From Comamonadaceae bacterium (GTDB lineage Bacteria > Pseudomonadota > Gammaproteobacteria > Burkholderiales > Burkholderiaceae_C): a stretch of 64,000 nucleotides of DNA. This document shows, piece by piece, positions 55,226 through 63,902 of the stretch (positions are counted from its first letter, which is position 1; the number at the start of each line of letters is the position of its first letter). A model generated the notes under the pieces. It saw only the letters and a program-made list of their open reading frames with translations, was not told the DNA's origin and did not search any database. Location of the stretch: the NCBI GenBank assembly GCA_947476465.1, contig CANJQN010000016.1, positions 1-64,000 on the forward strand. Direction: 5' to 3'. The translations under genes and the position numbers were made by a program.

Positions 55226-55280
55226 GACTACTTGAATCTATTCCGGACACCAGTGCGCCGGCGCGGGGATGACGCATATT

Positions 55281-55309
55281 CCGTCATTCCCGCGCCGGCG
55301 GGAATCCAG
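55281..55309. repeat. REP-like hairpin 2 after tyrS
   Basis: ATTCCCGC at 55286-55293 pairs with GCGGGAAT at 55298-55305 over a 4-base loop, preceded by CCGTC and followed by CCAG. Directly downstream of the tyrS stop it may also stop or stabilise that transcript. With hairpin 1 it forms an inverted pair. Confidence 0.75.
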
Positions 55310-55311
55310 TG

Positions 55312-56547
55312 TCAGGCCAAGGTCACGCGGGCGAACTTGCGTTTGCCCACCTGCACCACGTAGGTGCCCGCGCCGAGTTTGAGGCCCTTGTCGCTCACCA
55401 CCGCGGAGTCGATGCGGACACCGCCGCCGTCGATCAGGCGGTTGGCCTCGGAGCTGGAAGGCGCCAGGCCGGCCTGCTTGAGCAAGGCGCCAATGCCCAG
55501 CGGTGCGCCGGACAACGCCAGCTCGGGGATCTCGTCGGGCACGCCACCCTTGCTGCGGTTGACGAAATCCTGCTCGGCGTCGTCGGCCGCCTGGGCGCTG
55601 TGAAAGCGCGCGGTGATTTCCTTGCCCAGCAACACCTTGGCGTCGCGCGGGTTGCGCCCGCCCTCGATCTGCGCGCGCAGATCGGCGACCTCGGCCTCGG
55701 AGCGAAAGCTCAGCAGGGTGTACCAGCGCCACATCTGGACGTCGGAGATCGACATCACCTTGGCGAACATGGTGTTGGCCGGCTCGCTGATGGCCACGTA
55801 GTTGTTCTTGCTCTTGGACATCTTCTCGACGCCGTCAAGCCCTTCGAGCAGCGGCATGGTCAGCACGCACTGCGGCTCTTGCCCCCACTCCTGCTGGAGA
55901 TGACGCCCCATCAGCAGGTTGAACTTCTGGTCGGTGCCACCGAGCTCCAGGTCGCTCTTGAGCGCCACCGAGTCGTAGCCTTGCATCAGCGGGTAGAGGA
56001 ATTCATGCACCGCGATCGGGCGGCCCTCGGCGAAACGCTTGTGGAAGTCGTCGCGTTCCATCATGCGTGCCACCGTATAGCGCGACGCCAGCTGGATCAT
56101 GCCGCGCGCGCCAAGGGGGTCGCACCACTCGCTGTTGTAGCGGATCTCGGTGCGCTCAGGATCGAGCACCAGGCGGGCCTGGCGGTAGTAGGTCTGCGCA
56201 TTGGCCTTGATCTGCTCGGCCGTCAGCGGCGGGCGCGTGGAGTTGCGGCCGGAAGGGTCGCCGATCATCGAGGTGAAATCGCCGATCAGAAAAGTGACGT
56301 GATGGCCCAGGTCTTGCAACTGACGCATCTTGTTGAGGACCACCGTATGACCCACATGGATATCCGGGGCCGTGGGATCCAGCCCCAGCTTGATGCGCAG
56401 CGGCTCCCCCGTCGCTTCGCTGCGGGCCAGCTTTGTCAGCCAGTCCGCCTGGGGCAGCAATTCCTCGCAGCCGCGCAGTGTCACCGCCATAGCCGCCCGC
56501 ACCTTGTCGGTGATCGGGAATTTTTTTGTTACGACCGCTTGATTCAT
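55312..56547 (-). CDS. tyrS: Tyrosine--tRNA ligase
   Basis: 411 residues. Class I motifs PDIHVGH (HIGH) and VEKMSKSKNN (KMSKS) are present. LGGTDQKFNLLMG and GLDPTAPDIHVGH belong to the TyrRS subgroup of the longer, E. coli TyrRZ-like type. C-terminal S4-like domain: ANRLIDGGGVRIDSAVVSD. Divergent from the M23 peptidase gene. Confidence 0.97.
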   Translation of the reverse strand: MNQAVVTKKFPITDKVRAAMAVTLRGCEELLPQADWLTKLARSEATGEPLRIKLGLDPTAPDIHVGHTVVLNKMRQLQDLGHHVTFLIGDFTSMIGDPSGRNSTRPPLTAEQIKANAQTYYRQARLVLDPERTEIRYNSEWCDPLGARGMIQLASRYTVARMMERDDFHKRFAEGRPIAVHEFLYPLMQGYDSVALKSDLELGGTDQKFNLLMGRHLQQEWGQEPQCVLTMPLLEGLDGVEKMSKSKNNYVAISEPANTMFAKVMSISDVQMWRWYTLLSFRSEAEVADLRAQIEGGRNPRDAKVLLGKEITARFHSAQAADDAEQDFVNRSKGGVPDEIPELALSGAPLGIGALLKQAGLAPSSSEANRLIDGGGVRIDSAVVSDKGLKLGAGTYVVQVGKRKFARVTLA

Positions 56548-56562
56548 AAGGAAATTCCGGGG

Positions 56563-56589
56563 TTGCTCTACGGCAAGCCTGGCTATACT
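56563..56589 (+). promoter_or_regulatory. Candidate sigma70 promoter for the M23 peptidase gene
   Basis: TTGCTC at 56563-56568 and TATACT at 56584-56589 with a 15-base spacer, 124 bases before the ATG. The short spacer makes it tentative. Confidence 0.35.
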
Positions 56590-56712
56590 CTCGCGAGCTT
56601 CAGGAATGGGCTGATTCTAGTTCCGGCATCTAAGGTGCCCCGACATCACCCCCCCCAAGCATGACAGCGCAGCGATCGGCTGCACGGGCCGCCAAGCCCG
56701 ACATGAACACCG

Positions 56713-58083
56713 ATGCAAGGACCCGAATTGAGTGACCGACTTGCAGGAACTGCCCAGCAGTTCCTGGCGCGTTTAGGCCATGCCCTCGAGCAGCACCCGC
56801 GCCACATCACCGCCGCCATCGCCGCTCTGTTGTTGTTCGGCGGCGGCGGCGCTTTCGCCGTGGCCTCCTTCGGTCCGGACGCGGCCGAATTGCCCGTGCG
56901 CCAGGTTGTCGAATCCGTCGACCCGCTGCCGATGCCGGCCCTGGTGGCCGCCACGGACATCCAGGCCCTGCGCCTGTACCGCTCGGACACGGTGCGTGCC
57001 AGCGACACGATCGATTCGCTGTTCGCGCGCCTGGGCCTGAGCGATGTCGCCGCAGCCGCTTTCCTGCGCCGCGATTCGCTGTTTCGCGGCCAGATCCTGG
57101 GCCGCACCGGCCGGCTGCTGACCGCGGAAGCCAACGACCAGCAAGGTCTGGAAAAGCTCACCGCCCGCTGGACCCCCGACAGCGATGGCAGTTTCCGGCG
57201 CCTGGTCGTCGAGCGCGCCGCCAACGGTGGCTTCACCAGCCGTGTCGAAACCGGCGCGCTGCTGGCGTCCAGCCGACTGGGCAGCGGCGTCATTCGCAGT
57301 TCCCTGTTCGCGGCCATGGACGATGCCCGCATCCCCGACGAAATTGCCATGAAGGTGGCCGACATCCTGGGTCACCGCATCGACTTTCACCGGGAGCTGC
57401 GCAAGGGCGACCGCTTCAACATCGTCTACGAAACCCTGGTGGCCGACGGCGAACCCATGCGCGCCGGCCGTGTGCTTTCGGTCGAGTTCGTGAACAACGG
57501 CAAGACCCACAGCGCCATGTGGTTTCAGGAGCCAGGCAAGAAGGGCGGCTATTACGGCCTGGACGGCACCAGCCTGCAGAGCGCCTTCCTGGCCTCGCCG
57601 ATGGAGTTCTCGCGCGTGACCAGCGGCTTTGCCATGCGCTTTCACCCGATCCTCAAACAACAGCGCGCTCACCTGGGCGTGGACTACGGCGCGCCATCAG
57701 GCACGCCGGTGCGGGTCGTCGGGGATGGCGTGGTCGATTTCGCCGGTTGGCGAAACGGCTACGGCAATGTGATCTCGGTTCGCCACAACGGCAGCGACTC
57801 CACCTTGTACGCTCACCTCAGCCGGGTCGATGTGCGCAAGGGCCAGGCTGTCACGCAGGGCCAGCGCATCGGTGCCGTCGGCGCCACGGGCTGGGCCACC
57901 GGCCCGCACCTTCACTTCGAGTTCCGCGTCAACGGCAACCACCAGAACCCGATCCAGGTGGCCCGCCGCGGCGAGGGCGTCAAGCTCACCGCCGAGCAGC
58001 GACCGATCTTCGACCGCGTCGCCCAGGCCACCCGCCTGAAGCTGGCCGCCGCCGCCAGCGTGGGCGTGGCCAACATCGAATAA
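56713..58083 (+). CDS. M23 family peptidoglycan endopeptidase (MepM-like)
   Basis: 456 residues. A membrane anchor or signal segment near the start (ITAAIAALLLFGGGGAFAVAS), an OapA/LysM-like region (ALRLYRSDTVRASDTIDSLFARLGL), then LytM catalytic domain: SGFAMRFHPILKQQRAHLGVDYGAP with zinc His and Asp, and GWATGPHLHFEFRVNG with the second HxH. Cleaves cross-links during cell-wall growth. Followed by anmK, another cell-wall turnover gene. Confidence 0.93.
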   Translation: MQGPELSDRLAGTAQQFLARLGHALEQHPRHITAAIAALLLFGGGGAFAVASFGPDAAELPVRQVVESVDPLPMPALVAATDIQALRLYRSDTVRASDTIDSLFARLGLSDVAAAAFLRRDSLFRGQILGRTGRLLTAEANDQQGLEKLTARWTPDSDGSFRRLVVERAANGGFTSRVETGALLASSRLGSGVIRSSLFAAMDDARIPDEIAMKVADILGHRIDFHRELRKGDRFNIVYETLVADGEPMRAGRVLSVEFVNNGKTHSAMWFQEPGKKGGYYGLDGTSLQSAFLASPMEFSRVTSGFAMRFHPILKQQRAHLGVDYGAPSGTPVRVVGDGVVDFAGWRNGYGNVISVRHNGSDSTLYAHLSRVDVRKGQAVTQGQRIGAVGATGWATGPHLHFEFRVNGNHQNPIQVARRGEGVKLTAEQRPIFDRVAQATRLKLAAAASVGVANIE

Positions 58084-58132
58084 GACGCCGCAAGCAGTCA
58101 CCCGCGCGGCGCCGCCCCTGTCTCCCCCTCTG

Positions 58133-59239
58133 TTGGCACCCGAGCTGTTCATCGGCCTCATGTCCGGCACCTCGCTGGACGGGGTCGACGGCGTGCTGGC
58201 CGATTTCTCCGCCGGCCCGCCCCGGGTGCTGGCGCATGCCAGCATTGACATGCCGCTGGCCTTGCGCGCTGAACTTCTCGCCCTCAATGCATCCGGCCCC
58301 GATGAGCTTCATCGCGCCGCGTTGGCCGCCAATGCCCTGATGCGCCTGTATGCCCAGGCCGTGCACAGCTTGCTGGCCCAGTCCGGTGTGGCGGCGCAGG
58401 CGGTCAAGGCCCTGGGCGCGCACGGACAGACCGTGCGTCATCGCCCCCAGCAGTTCGACGGCACTGGCTACACCCTGCAGCTGTGCCAGCCGGCGCTGCT
58501 GGCCGAACTCACTGGCATCACCGTGGCCGCGGATTTCCGCAGCCGCGACGTGGCGGCTGGCGGCCAGGGCGCGCCGCTGGCGCCCTTGTTCCATCGGGCC
58601 TGGCTGGGCGCCGGGCCGCGCACGGTCGGTGTGCTGAACATCGGCGGCATCTCGAACCTGTCGCTGCTGCGACCCGATGGCGCCCTGCTGGGGTTCGACT
58701 GCGGCCCTGGCAACGCCCTGCTTGACGGCTGGTGCCTGCACCACCAGGGACGCAGCTACGACGACCGCGGCGCCTGGGCGGCATCGGGCCAGGTGCGCGA
58801 GGACCTGCTTGCCAAGCTGCTGTCCGACCCCTATTTCTCCCTGCCACCCCCAAAAAGTACCGGCCGCGACCTGTTCCACATGGATTGGTTGGCCCGCCAG
58901 TTGCCGGCCGGCGCGTCACCGGTGGATGTACAGACCACCCTGACCGAGCTGACCGCGCGCAGTTGCGGCCACGAGGTGCTGCGGCATGAGCCAACCCTGC
59001 GCGAGCTGGTCGTGTGTGGTGGCGGCGCTTTCAACGAGCACCTGATGCGGCGCCTGGCCGCCCTGCTGCCCGGCGCCCAGGTGCGCTCGAGCGCCGAGTG
59101 TGGTCTGCCGCCCCTGCAGGTGGAGGCCGCCGCCTTCGCCTGGCTGGCCAGCAAAACCCTGGCCGGTGAAAAACTGTCCCTTGAAAGCACGACGGGCGCC
59201 CGAGGCGCCCGTGTGTTGGGGTGTATCTACCCGGCCTGA
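58133..59239 (+). CDS. anmK: Anhydro-N-acetylmuramic acid kinase
   Basis: 368 residues from TTG 58133, the only plausible start for the N-terminus ELFIGLMSGTSLDGVDGVL. ATP/phosphate motifs: LGAHGQTVRHRP, ADFRSRDVAAGGQGAPLAP and LNIGGISNLSLL, then GFDCGPGNALLD. Phosphorylates anhydro-MurNAc released by lytic transglycosylases for recycling. Confidence 0.96.
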   Translation: MAPELFIGLMSGTSLDGVDGVLADFSAGPPRVLAHASIDMPLALRAELLALNASGPDELHRAALAANALMRLYAQAVHSLLAQSGVAAQAVKALGAHGQTVRHRPQQFDGTGYTLQLCQPALLAELTGITVAADFRSRDVAAGGQGAPLAPLFHRAWLGAGPRTVGVLNIGGISNLSLLRPDGALLGFDCGPGNALLDGWCLHHQGRSYDDRGAWAASGQVREDLLAKLLSDPYFSLPPPKSTGRDLFHMDWLARQLPAGASPVDVQTTLTELTARSCGHEVLRHEPTLRELVVCGGGAFNEHLMRRLAALLPGAQVRSSAECGLPPLQVEAAAFAWLASKTLAGEKLSLESTTGARGARVLGCIYPA

Positions 59240-59251
59240 GGCCGGTTCGCG

Positions 59252-59620
59252 TCAGGCCGAGAAGCTCGAGCCGCAACCGCAGGTGCTGGTGGCGTTCGGG
59301 TTCTTGATCACGAACTGCGCGCCCTGCAGGTCTTCCTTGTAGTCGATCTCGGCGCCCATCAGGTACTGGTAGCTCATCGCGTCGATCAGCAGCGACACGC
59401 CGTGCTTGGTCATCACGGTGTCATCTTCGTTGGTGATCTCGTCGAAGGTGAAGCCATACTGGAAGCCCGAGCAGCCGCCACCCTGCACGAACACGCGCAG
59501 CTTGAGCTCGGGGTTGCCTTCCTCGGCAATGAGATCGGCCACCTTGGCGGCGGCGCTGTCGGAGAACAACAGCGCTGCGGGCATTTCGGTGGTGGTGGTT
59601 TGTTCGGCGACTGCGCTCAT
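59252..59620 (-). CDS. erpA: Iron-sulfur cluster insertion protein ErpA
   Basis: 122 residues. A-type carrier cysteines: Cys50 in [13 protein letters not shown] and Cys114, Cys116 in [11 protein letters not shown]. Long [11 protein letters not shown] insert as in ErpA. Transfers [Fe-S] clusters to apo-proteins. Strong AAGGAT Shine-Dalgarno upstream of ATG. Confidence 0.96.
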   Translation of the reverse strand: MSAVAEQTTTTEMPAALLFSDSAAAKVADLIAEEGNPELKLRVFVQGGGCSGFQYGFTFDEITNEDDTVMTKHGVSLLIDAMSYQYLMGAEIDYKEDLQGAQFVIKNPNATSTCGCGSSFSA

Positions 59621-59740
59621 GAAAGATCCTTCAATACCAATGTGCCATGGTAGGGCATTGTGGCCCCACAGCCGCTATCGGCGTTGCTTGCCGGCAATTT
59701 GAGAAGGGCTTTTGCTGGCCCACCGGCAATACGCACCACG

Positions 59741-59769
59741 CAAAAGGGCCGCACGAGGCGGCCCTTTTG
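59741..59769 (-). terminator. Rho-independent terminator after rpsI
   Basis: CAAAAGGGCCGC pairs perfectly with GCGGCCCTTTTG over a 5-base loop, with TTTT at the 3' end on the minus strand. It lies 19 bases after the rpsI stop. Symmetric, so may also act for the opposite strand. Confidence 0.85.
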
Positions 59770-59787
59770 GGCTGAGAGCCGCGCAAA

Positions 59788-60180
59788 TTAGCGCTTGCTG
59801 AACTGCTTGCGGCGGCGAGCGGAGTGCAGGCCGACCTTCTTGCGCTCGACTTCGCGGGCATCGCGGGTGACGAAACCGGCGGCCGACAGTGCGGGCTTGA
59901 GGGTTGCGTCGTAGTCGATCAGGGCGCGGGTGACGCCGTGGCGGGTGGCGCCGGCCTGGCCGGATTCACCGCCGCCGTGGACGTTGACCTGGATGTCGAA
60001 GGTTTCGACATGGTTGGTCAGCACCAGGGGCTGCTTGACGATCATGATCGAGGTCTGGCGGCCGAAGAACTCTTGGATCTCCTTGCCGTTGACCGTGATC
60101 TTGCCGGTTCCCTTTTTCAGGAAGACACGGGCCACGCTGCTTTTGCGGCGGCCGGTGCCGTTGTTCCAATCACCAATCAT
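59788..60180 (-). CDS. rpsI: 30S ribosomal protein S9
   Basis: 130 residues. [20 protein letters not shown] start region, [19 protein letters not shown] and the basic C-terminus [16 protein letters not shown] that contacts the P-site tRNA. ATG overlaps the rplM TGA by 4 bases (translation coupling). Confidence 0.99.
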   Translation of the reverse strand: MIGDWNNGTGRRKSSVARVFLKKGTGKITVNGKEIQEFFGRQTSIMIVKQPLVLTNHVETFDIQVNVHGGGESGQAGATRHGVTRALIDYDATLKPALSAAGFVTRDAREVERKKVGLHSARRRKQFSKR

Positions 60181-60620
60181 TTCTGCTCCTTGACCAGGTT
60201 CAGCGGCTTGGGCTGCTGTGCGGTGTGCGGGTGCTCGCCGCCGGCGTACACCTTGAGCTTCTTGATCATGGCGTAACCCAGGGGGCCCTTGGGCAGCATG
60301 CCCTTGACAGCTTTTTCCAGCGCGCGGCCGGGGTGCTTGGCCTGCATGTCGCGGAAGTTGGTTTCATGGATGCCACCGGGGAAGCCGGAATGGCTGTAGT
60401 ACTTCTTGTTGAGATCTTTCGTGCCGGTGACACGGATCTTGTCGGCGTTGACGACGACGATGAAGTCGCCGGTATCGACGTGAGGCGTATAAATGGCCTT
60501 GTGCTTGCCGCGCAATCGGAGGGCTGCTTCGCTGGCAACCCGACCGAGCACCAAATCGGTGGCGTCAATCACAAACCACTCGTGCTCCACGTCAGCGGGT
60601 TTCGCGCTGAACGTTTTCAT
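60177..60620 (-). CDS. rplM: 50S ribosomal protein L13
   Basis: 147 residues from ATG 60620 ([15 protein letters not shown]). [26 protein letters not shown], and [20 protein letters not shown] are L13 hallmarks. First gene of the rplM-rpsI operon; a TATAAT-like sequence lies upstream. Confidence 0.99.
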   Translation of the reverse strand: MKTFSAKPADVEHEWFVIDATDLVLGRVASEAALRLRGKHKAIYTPHVDTGDFIVVVNADKIRVTGTKDLNKKYYSHSGFPGGIHETNFRDMQAKHPGRALEKAVKGMLPKGPLGYAMIKKLKVYAGGEHPHTAQQPKPLNLVKEQK

Positions 60621-60787
60621 GAGACTCTTTCGAGATAATGGTTTGCCCAACCCAAGAGTGGCTTGGGGCCACCACAAGGTTGGATTTCTGTTCGGGCCCT
60701 TTTCCGCGGTCGGTGTCCCTCTGCTGGGGACCTCTTAGGCGGGGTGTTTCATCTGCCGCGGGACCACAAGGCGCTGCAGAACCGCGG

Positions 60788-60793
60788 ATTATA
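60788..60793 (-). promoter_or_regulatory. Candidate -10 element for rplM-rpsI
   Basis: TATAAT on the minus strand within CGTATAATCCGCGG, about 170 bases before the rplM ATG. A -35 match is weak. The long leader might hold control by the ribosomal proteins, but no structure was established. Confidence 0.5.
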
Positions 60794-60850
60794 CGAAGAA
60801 GTCGGGGCCCTCCCCGATTTTGGCGAACACACCGGGTTTACCATCGGTCC

Positions 60851-61744
60851 ATGTTCAGTTACCGACACGCCTTCCATGCGGGCAACCACGCCGACGTGCT
60901 CAAGCACCTGGTGTTGATCGCCATCCTGCGCCATATGACGCAGAAACCGGCGCCCTTGCTGGTGGTGGACACCCACGCGGGGGCGGGGCTGTATCGGCTG
61001 GACGGCGATTACGCCGACACCTCCGGCGAGGCCCGTGACGGCATCCTGAAGCTGGCCGCGAACCCGCCCGAGAACATGGCACCGGCCCTGGCGGACTACC
61101 TCGAGAATATCCGCAGCTTCAACCGCGATGGCACGATCCGGCTGTACCCCGGCTCGCCCTTCGTGACGCAGGCGCTGCTGCGCGACGAGGCGCGCGACAA
61201 GCTCAAGCTGTTCGAGATGCACCCCACCGACAGCCAGGCCCTGGTGGCCCACGTGGCGCAGCTTGAAGCCGGCCGGCAAGTGACCGTAACCCGCGCCGAC
61301 GGCTTCGAGTCGCTCAAGGCGCTGCTGCCCCCGCCCTCGCGCCGGGCCCTGGTGCTGATCGACCCCAGCTACGAAATCAAGAGCGACTACGCCAAGGTGG
61401 CCGCCTGCCTGCAGGACAGCCTCAAGCGCTTTGCCACCGGCACCTACCTGGTCTGGTATCCGATCATCCCGCGCCATGAGGCGCACGATCTGCCGCGCCG
61501 GCTCAAGACGCAAGCCAATCAGGCCGGCAAGCCCTGGCTGCATGCGACCTTGGCCGTCGGCCAGCGTGACGAACCCCATGAACCCGGCGAGCCGGCTCGC
61601 CGGCCCGGGCTGACGGCCAGCGGCATGTTCGTGGTCAATCCGCCCCATACGCTCAAGCCAACCCTGGCCGCGGCGCTGTCACAGCTGCTGGAAGTACTGG
61701 GGCGCGGCCGTGGGAAGGCACAGTCGCTCGAATCGGGCGGCTAA
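60851..61744 (+). CDS. rlmJ: 23S rRNA (adenine(2030)-N(6))-methyltransferase RlmJ
   Basis: 297 residues from ATG 60851. Start FSYRHAFHAGNHADVLKHLVL, SAM region DTHAGAGLYRLD, and catalytic motif LIDPSYE. The family motif is (D/N)PP(Y/F); the second Pro is Ser here, a change I believe is common in the betaproteobacterial branch. YLVWYPI and NPPHTL near the end are family typical. Adjacent to rplM but divergent. Confidence 0.93.
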   Translation: MFSYRHAFHAGNHADVLKHLVLIAILRHMTQKPAPLLVVDTHAGAGLYRLDGDYADTSGEARDGILKLAANPPENMAPALADYLENIRSFNRDGTIRLYPGSPFVTQALLRDEARDKLKLFEMHPTDSQALVAHVAQLEAGRQVTVTRADGFESLKALLPPPSRRALVLIDPSYEIKSDYAKVAACLQDSLKRFATGTYLVWYPIIPRHEAHDLPRRLKTQANQAGKPWLHATLAVGQRDEPHEPGEPARRPGLTASGMFVVNPPHTLKPTLAAALSQLLEVLGRGRGKAQSLESGG

Positions 61745-61825
61745 GGGGCGCGCGGCCCCGGGCAAAGTGTCAGTCCTACCGTTGGGGGGTTTGACGGCGC
61801 TTGCGGCCGCCGCGAGCATGAGGCG

Positions 61826-62572
61826 ATGCCTGCCCTAGCCCCTTGCTCGAACTCCTGCACAGACAGCCTGCGCGAAACCGCGCTGCTCGACTTCTCCCAC
61901 CCGCGCCTTCAGCTTTGCGCCCGCCGCCTCGCCGGGCCTGGGCTCACCGCACGCGACCGGGTGCTGGCGATCCACAGCTTCGTGCGCCTGATTCCCTTCA
62001 GCATGGGTGCGCAGCCCGCCACACCGGCTCCCGCCAGCGAGGTGCTGCGATGTGAACGTGGCGACGCGCATTCCAAAGGCGTGCTGTTTGTCGCCCTGTG
62101 CCGGGCCGCCGGCGTGCCAGCGCGGCTGCGAATCCTTCGCCTGCGATCAGACCCTCTGCGCGCGCTGCGAGGTGGGCACGACGGCGCCGTGATGCATCCG
62201 GTAGGCCAGGTTTGGTTGGAGGGCCGCTGGCTGTCGACAGACGCCTACCTGCTTGACCCGCTCCTGTTCGCGCAGGCCCGTCGCCGACAGACCCAGGACC
62301 GGCTCGATGGCTGGGGGCCTCGGCCCGACGCACCGGCGATCTGGGACGGCCATGACGACTGCCTGCAGCTGTTCTCGCCGGCCAACGTGCTGCACGATCC
62401 TTCTAGCGTCCACGACCCCGCACCGATCGCGCCGCGCACCGGCGGCCCGGCCCAGGTTTCGCTGCTGGCGCGCGTGCGCGCGCTGCTGCACACCCGTGCG
62501 CACCTCGACCGGCAATTGAGGCACCTGCGCGAGGCGCCGCCGCCCGCCGGCCGCCGCGGAAGCCCTGGCTGA
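61826..62572 (+). CDS. Transglutaminase-like domain protein lacking the usual Cys
   Basis: 248 residues. The core fits a transglutaminase-like domain (RVLAIHSFVRLIPFS, then RGDAHSKGVLFVALCRAAGVPAR, then MHPVGQVWLEGRWLSTDAYL). Where active members have Cys in the GDC motif, this has Ala (GDA), although His and Asp of the triad are present; a Cys lies four residues earlier (RCERGDA). It may be a non-catalytic homologue or use a shifted nucleophile. Function unknown. Confidence 0.7.
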   Translation: MPALAPCSNSCTDSLRETALLDFSHPRLQLCARRLAGPGLTARDRVLAIHSFVRLIPFSMGAQPATPAPASEVLRCERGDAHSKGVLFVALCRAAGVPARLRILRLRSDPLRALRGGHDGAVMHPVGQVWLEGRWLSTDAYLLDPLLFAQARRRQTQDRLDGWGPRPDAPAIWDGHDDCLQLFSPANVLHDPSSVHDPAPIAPRTGGPAQVSLLARVRALLHTRAHLDRQLRHLREAPPPAGRRGSPG

Positions 62573-62582
62573 CGGTTCAGGT

Positions 62583-63065
62583 TCACCGGCCATCAATGAC
62601 GTCGGCTGTCGCAGCGCCAGGCTCCAGCGTGATCGGTCCGGCCGGTTCAACCGGCGGCGGCTCCAGCGCGTGGGGCGCCAAGGGCCGGATTTGCACGCGT
62701 TTCGTGCCACGTCCGAGCAGGCCCAGCGCCTGCGCGGCGGCGTGGCTGAGGTCGATCACGCGCCGGCCTATGAAGGGGCCGCGATCGTTGATGCGCACCC
62801 GTACCGTGCGACCGTTGACCAGGCTGCGCACTTCCACCACCGTGCCGAAGGGCAGGGTCGGATGGGCTGCCGTGAAGTCGTGCATGTCAAAACGCTCGCC
62901 ACTGGCGGTGCGCCGGCCATGGAACGCGGCGCCGTACCACGATGCCGTTCCCTCACGAAGCCAGGAGGCGGCCACTGGCCGGTGCGCCGCCTCGGCCGCC
63001 TCGGCCGCCCGGGTCGCGGATGCCAGCGCCAGCGCCAGCACCACGACGGCGGCCCAGCGTGTCAT
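62583..63065 (-). CDS. rlpA: RlpA-like septal ring lytic transglycosylase domain protein
   Basis: 160 residues from ATG 63065. Signal peptide (RWAAVVVLALALASATRAAEA). Double-psi beta-barrel: EGTASWYGAAFHGRRTASGE, FDMHDFTAAHPTLPFGT, VRINDRGPFIGRRVIDLS and AAAQALGLLGRG. No SPOR domain, so shorter than E. coli RlpA. ATG overlaps the metF TGA by 4 bases, an unexpected partner for metF. Confidence 0.9.
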   Translation of the reverse strand: MTRWAAVVVLALALASATRAAEAAEAAHRPVAASWLREGTASWYGAAFHGRRTASGERFDMHDFTAAHPTLPFGTVVEVRSLVNGRTVRVRINDRGPFIGRRVIDLSHAAAQALGLLGRGTKRVQIRPLAPHALEPPPVEPAGPITLEPGAATADVIDGR

Positions 63066-63886
63066 CCGGCCAGCCGCTGGCAGATGGCCAGCGTCGCCTG
63101 GGACTGGTTCATCGTGTAGAAATGCAGGCCGGGGGCACCTGCCCGCTCGAGCTGGTGGCACAGATTGGCCACCACGTCCAAGCCAAAGGCGCGGATCGAC
63201 GCCGTGTCGTCGCCAAAGCTTTGCAGCCGCAGGCGGATCCAGCGCGGGATCTCGGCGCCGCAGGCATCCGAAAAGCGCATCAGCTGGGTGGAGCTGGTGA
63301 TCGGCATGATGCCCGGCACCACCGGCACCTTCACGCCCAGCGCGCTCAGCTCTTCCATGTAGCGGGCGTAGGCATCGGCATTGAAGAAGTACTGGGTGAT
63401 GCCCGAATCGGCCCCCGCCTCGACCTTGGCCACGAAGGCCTCGAGGTCGGTGCGCGGTGAGCGCGCCTGCGGGTGTGTCTCTGGGTAGGCCGCCACTTCC
63501 AGGTGGAACTGCCGCCCGGTCTCGGCGCGGATGAAGGCCACCAGGTCGCTGGCATAGCGGAACTCGCCGCTCGCGCCGTAGCCGCTGGGCAGATCGCCGC
63601 GCAAGGCCACGATGCGCTCGACGCCAGCGGCCCGATAGGCCGCCAGACGCTCACGCAATGATTCGCGCGTCTGCCCGATGCACGACAGGTGCGGTGCGGC
63701 GGGCAGGCCCTCTCCCATGATCTGCGTCACGGTCTGCAGGGTGCCGTCTTGCGTGGAGCCGCCGGCGCCGAAGGTGACCGAGCAGAACTCGGGCTGGATG
63801 GCATACAGCTGCTGGCGCGCCACCCGCAGCTTGGCCGCCCCCTCGGGGGTCTTGGGGGGGAAAAACTCGAGGCTGATGGGAAGCAT
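63062..63886 (-). CDS. metF: Methylenetetrahydrofolate reductase
   Basis: 274 residues from ATG 63886 with AGGTGA upstream (GTG 63898 is an alternative). MLPISLEFFPPKTPEG, SVTFGAGGSTQDGT, LRGDLPSGYG and ITQYFFNADAYARYMEEL are MetF signature segments. It supplies 5-methyl-THF for methionine synthesis. In operon with tlyA upstream and rlpA downstream. Confidence 0.97.
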   Translation of the reverse strand: MLPISLEFFPPKTPEGAAKLRVARQQLYAIQPEFCSVTFGAGGSTQDGTLQTVTQIMGEGLPAAPHLSCIGQTRESLRERLAAYRAAGVERIVALRGDLPSGYGASGEFRYASDLVAFIRAETGRQFHLEVAAYPETHPQARSPRTDLEAFVAKVEAGADSGITQYFFNADAYARYMEELSALGVKVPVVPGIMPITSSTQLMRFSDACGAEIPRWIRLRLQSFGDDTASIRAFGLDVVANLCHQLERAGAPGLHFYTMNQSQATLAICQRLAG

Positions 63887-63902
63887 GTTCGCTTTCACCT
63901 TT

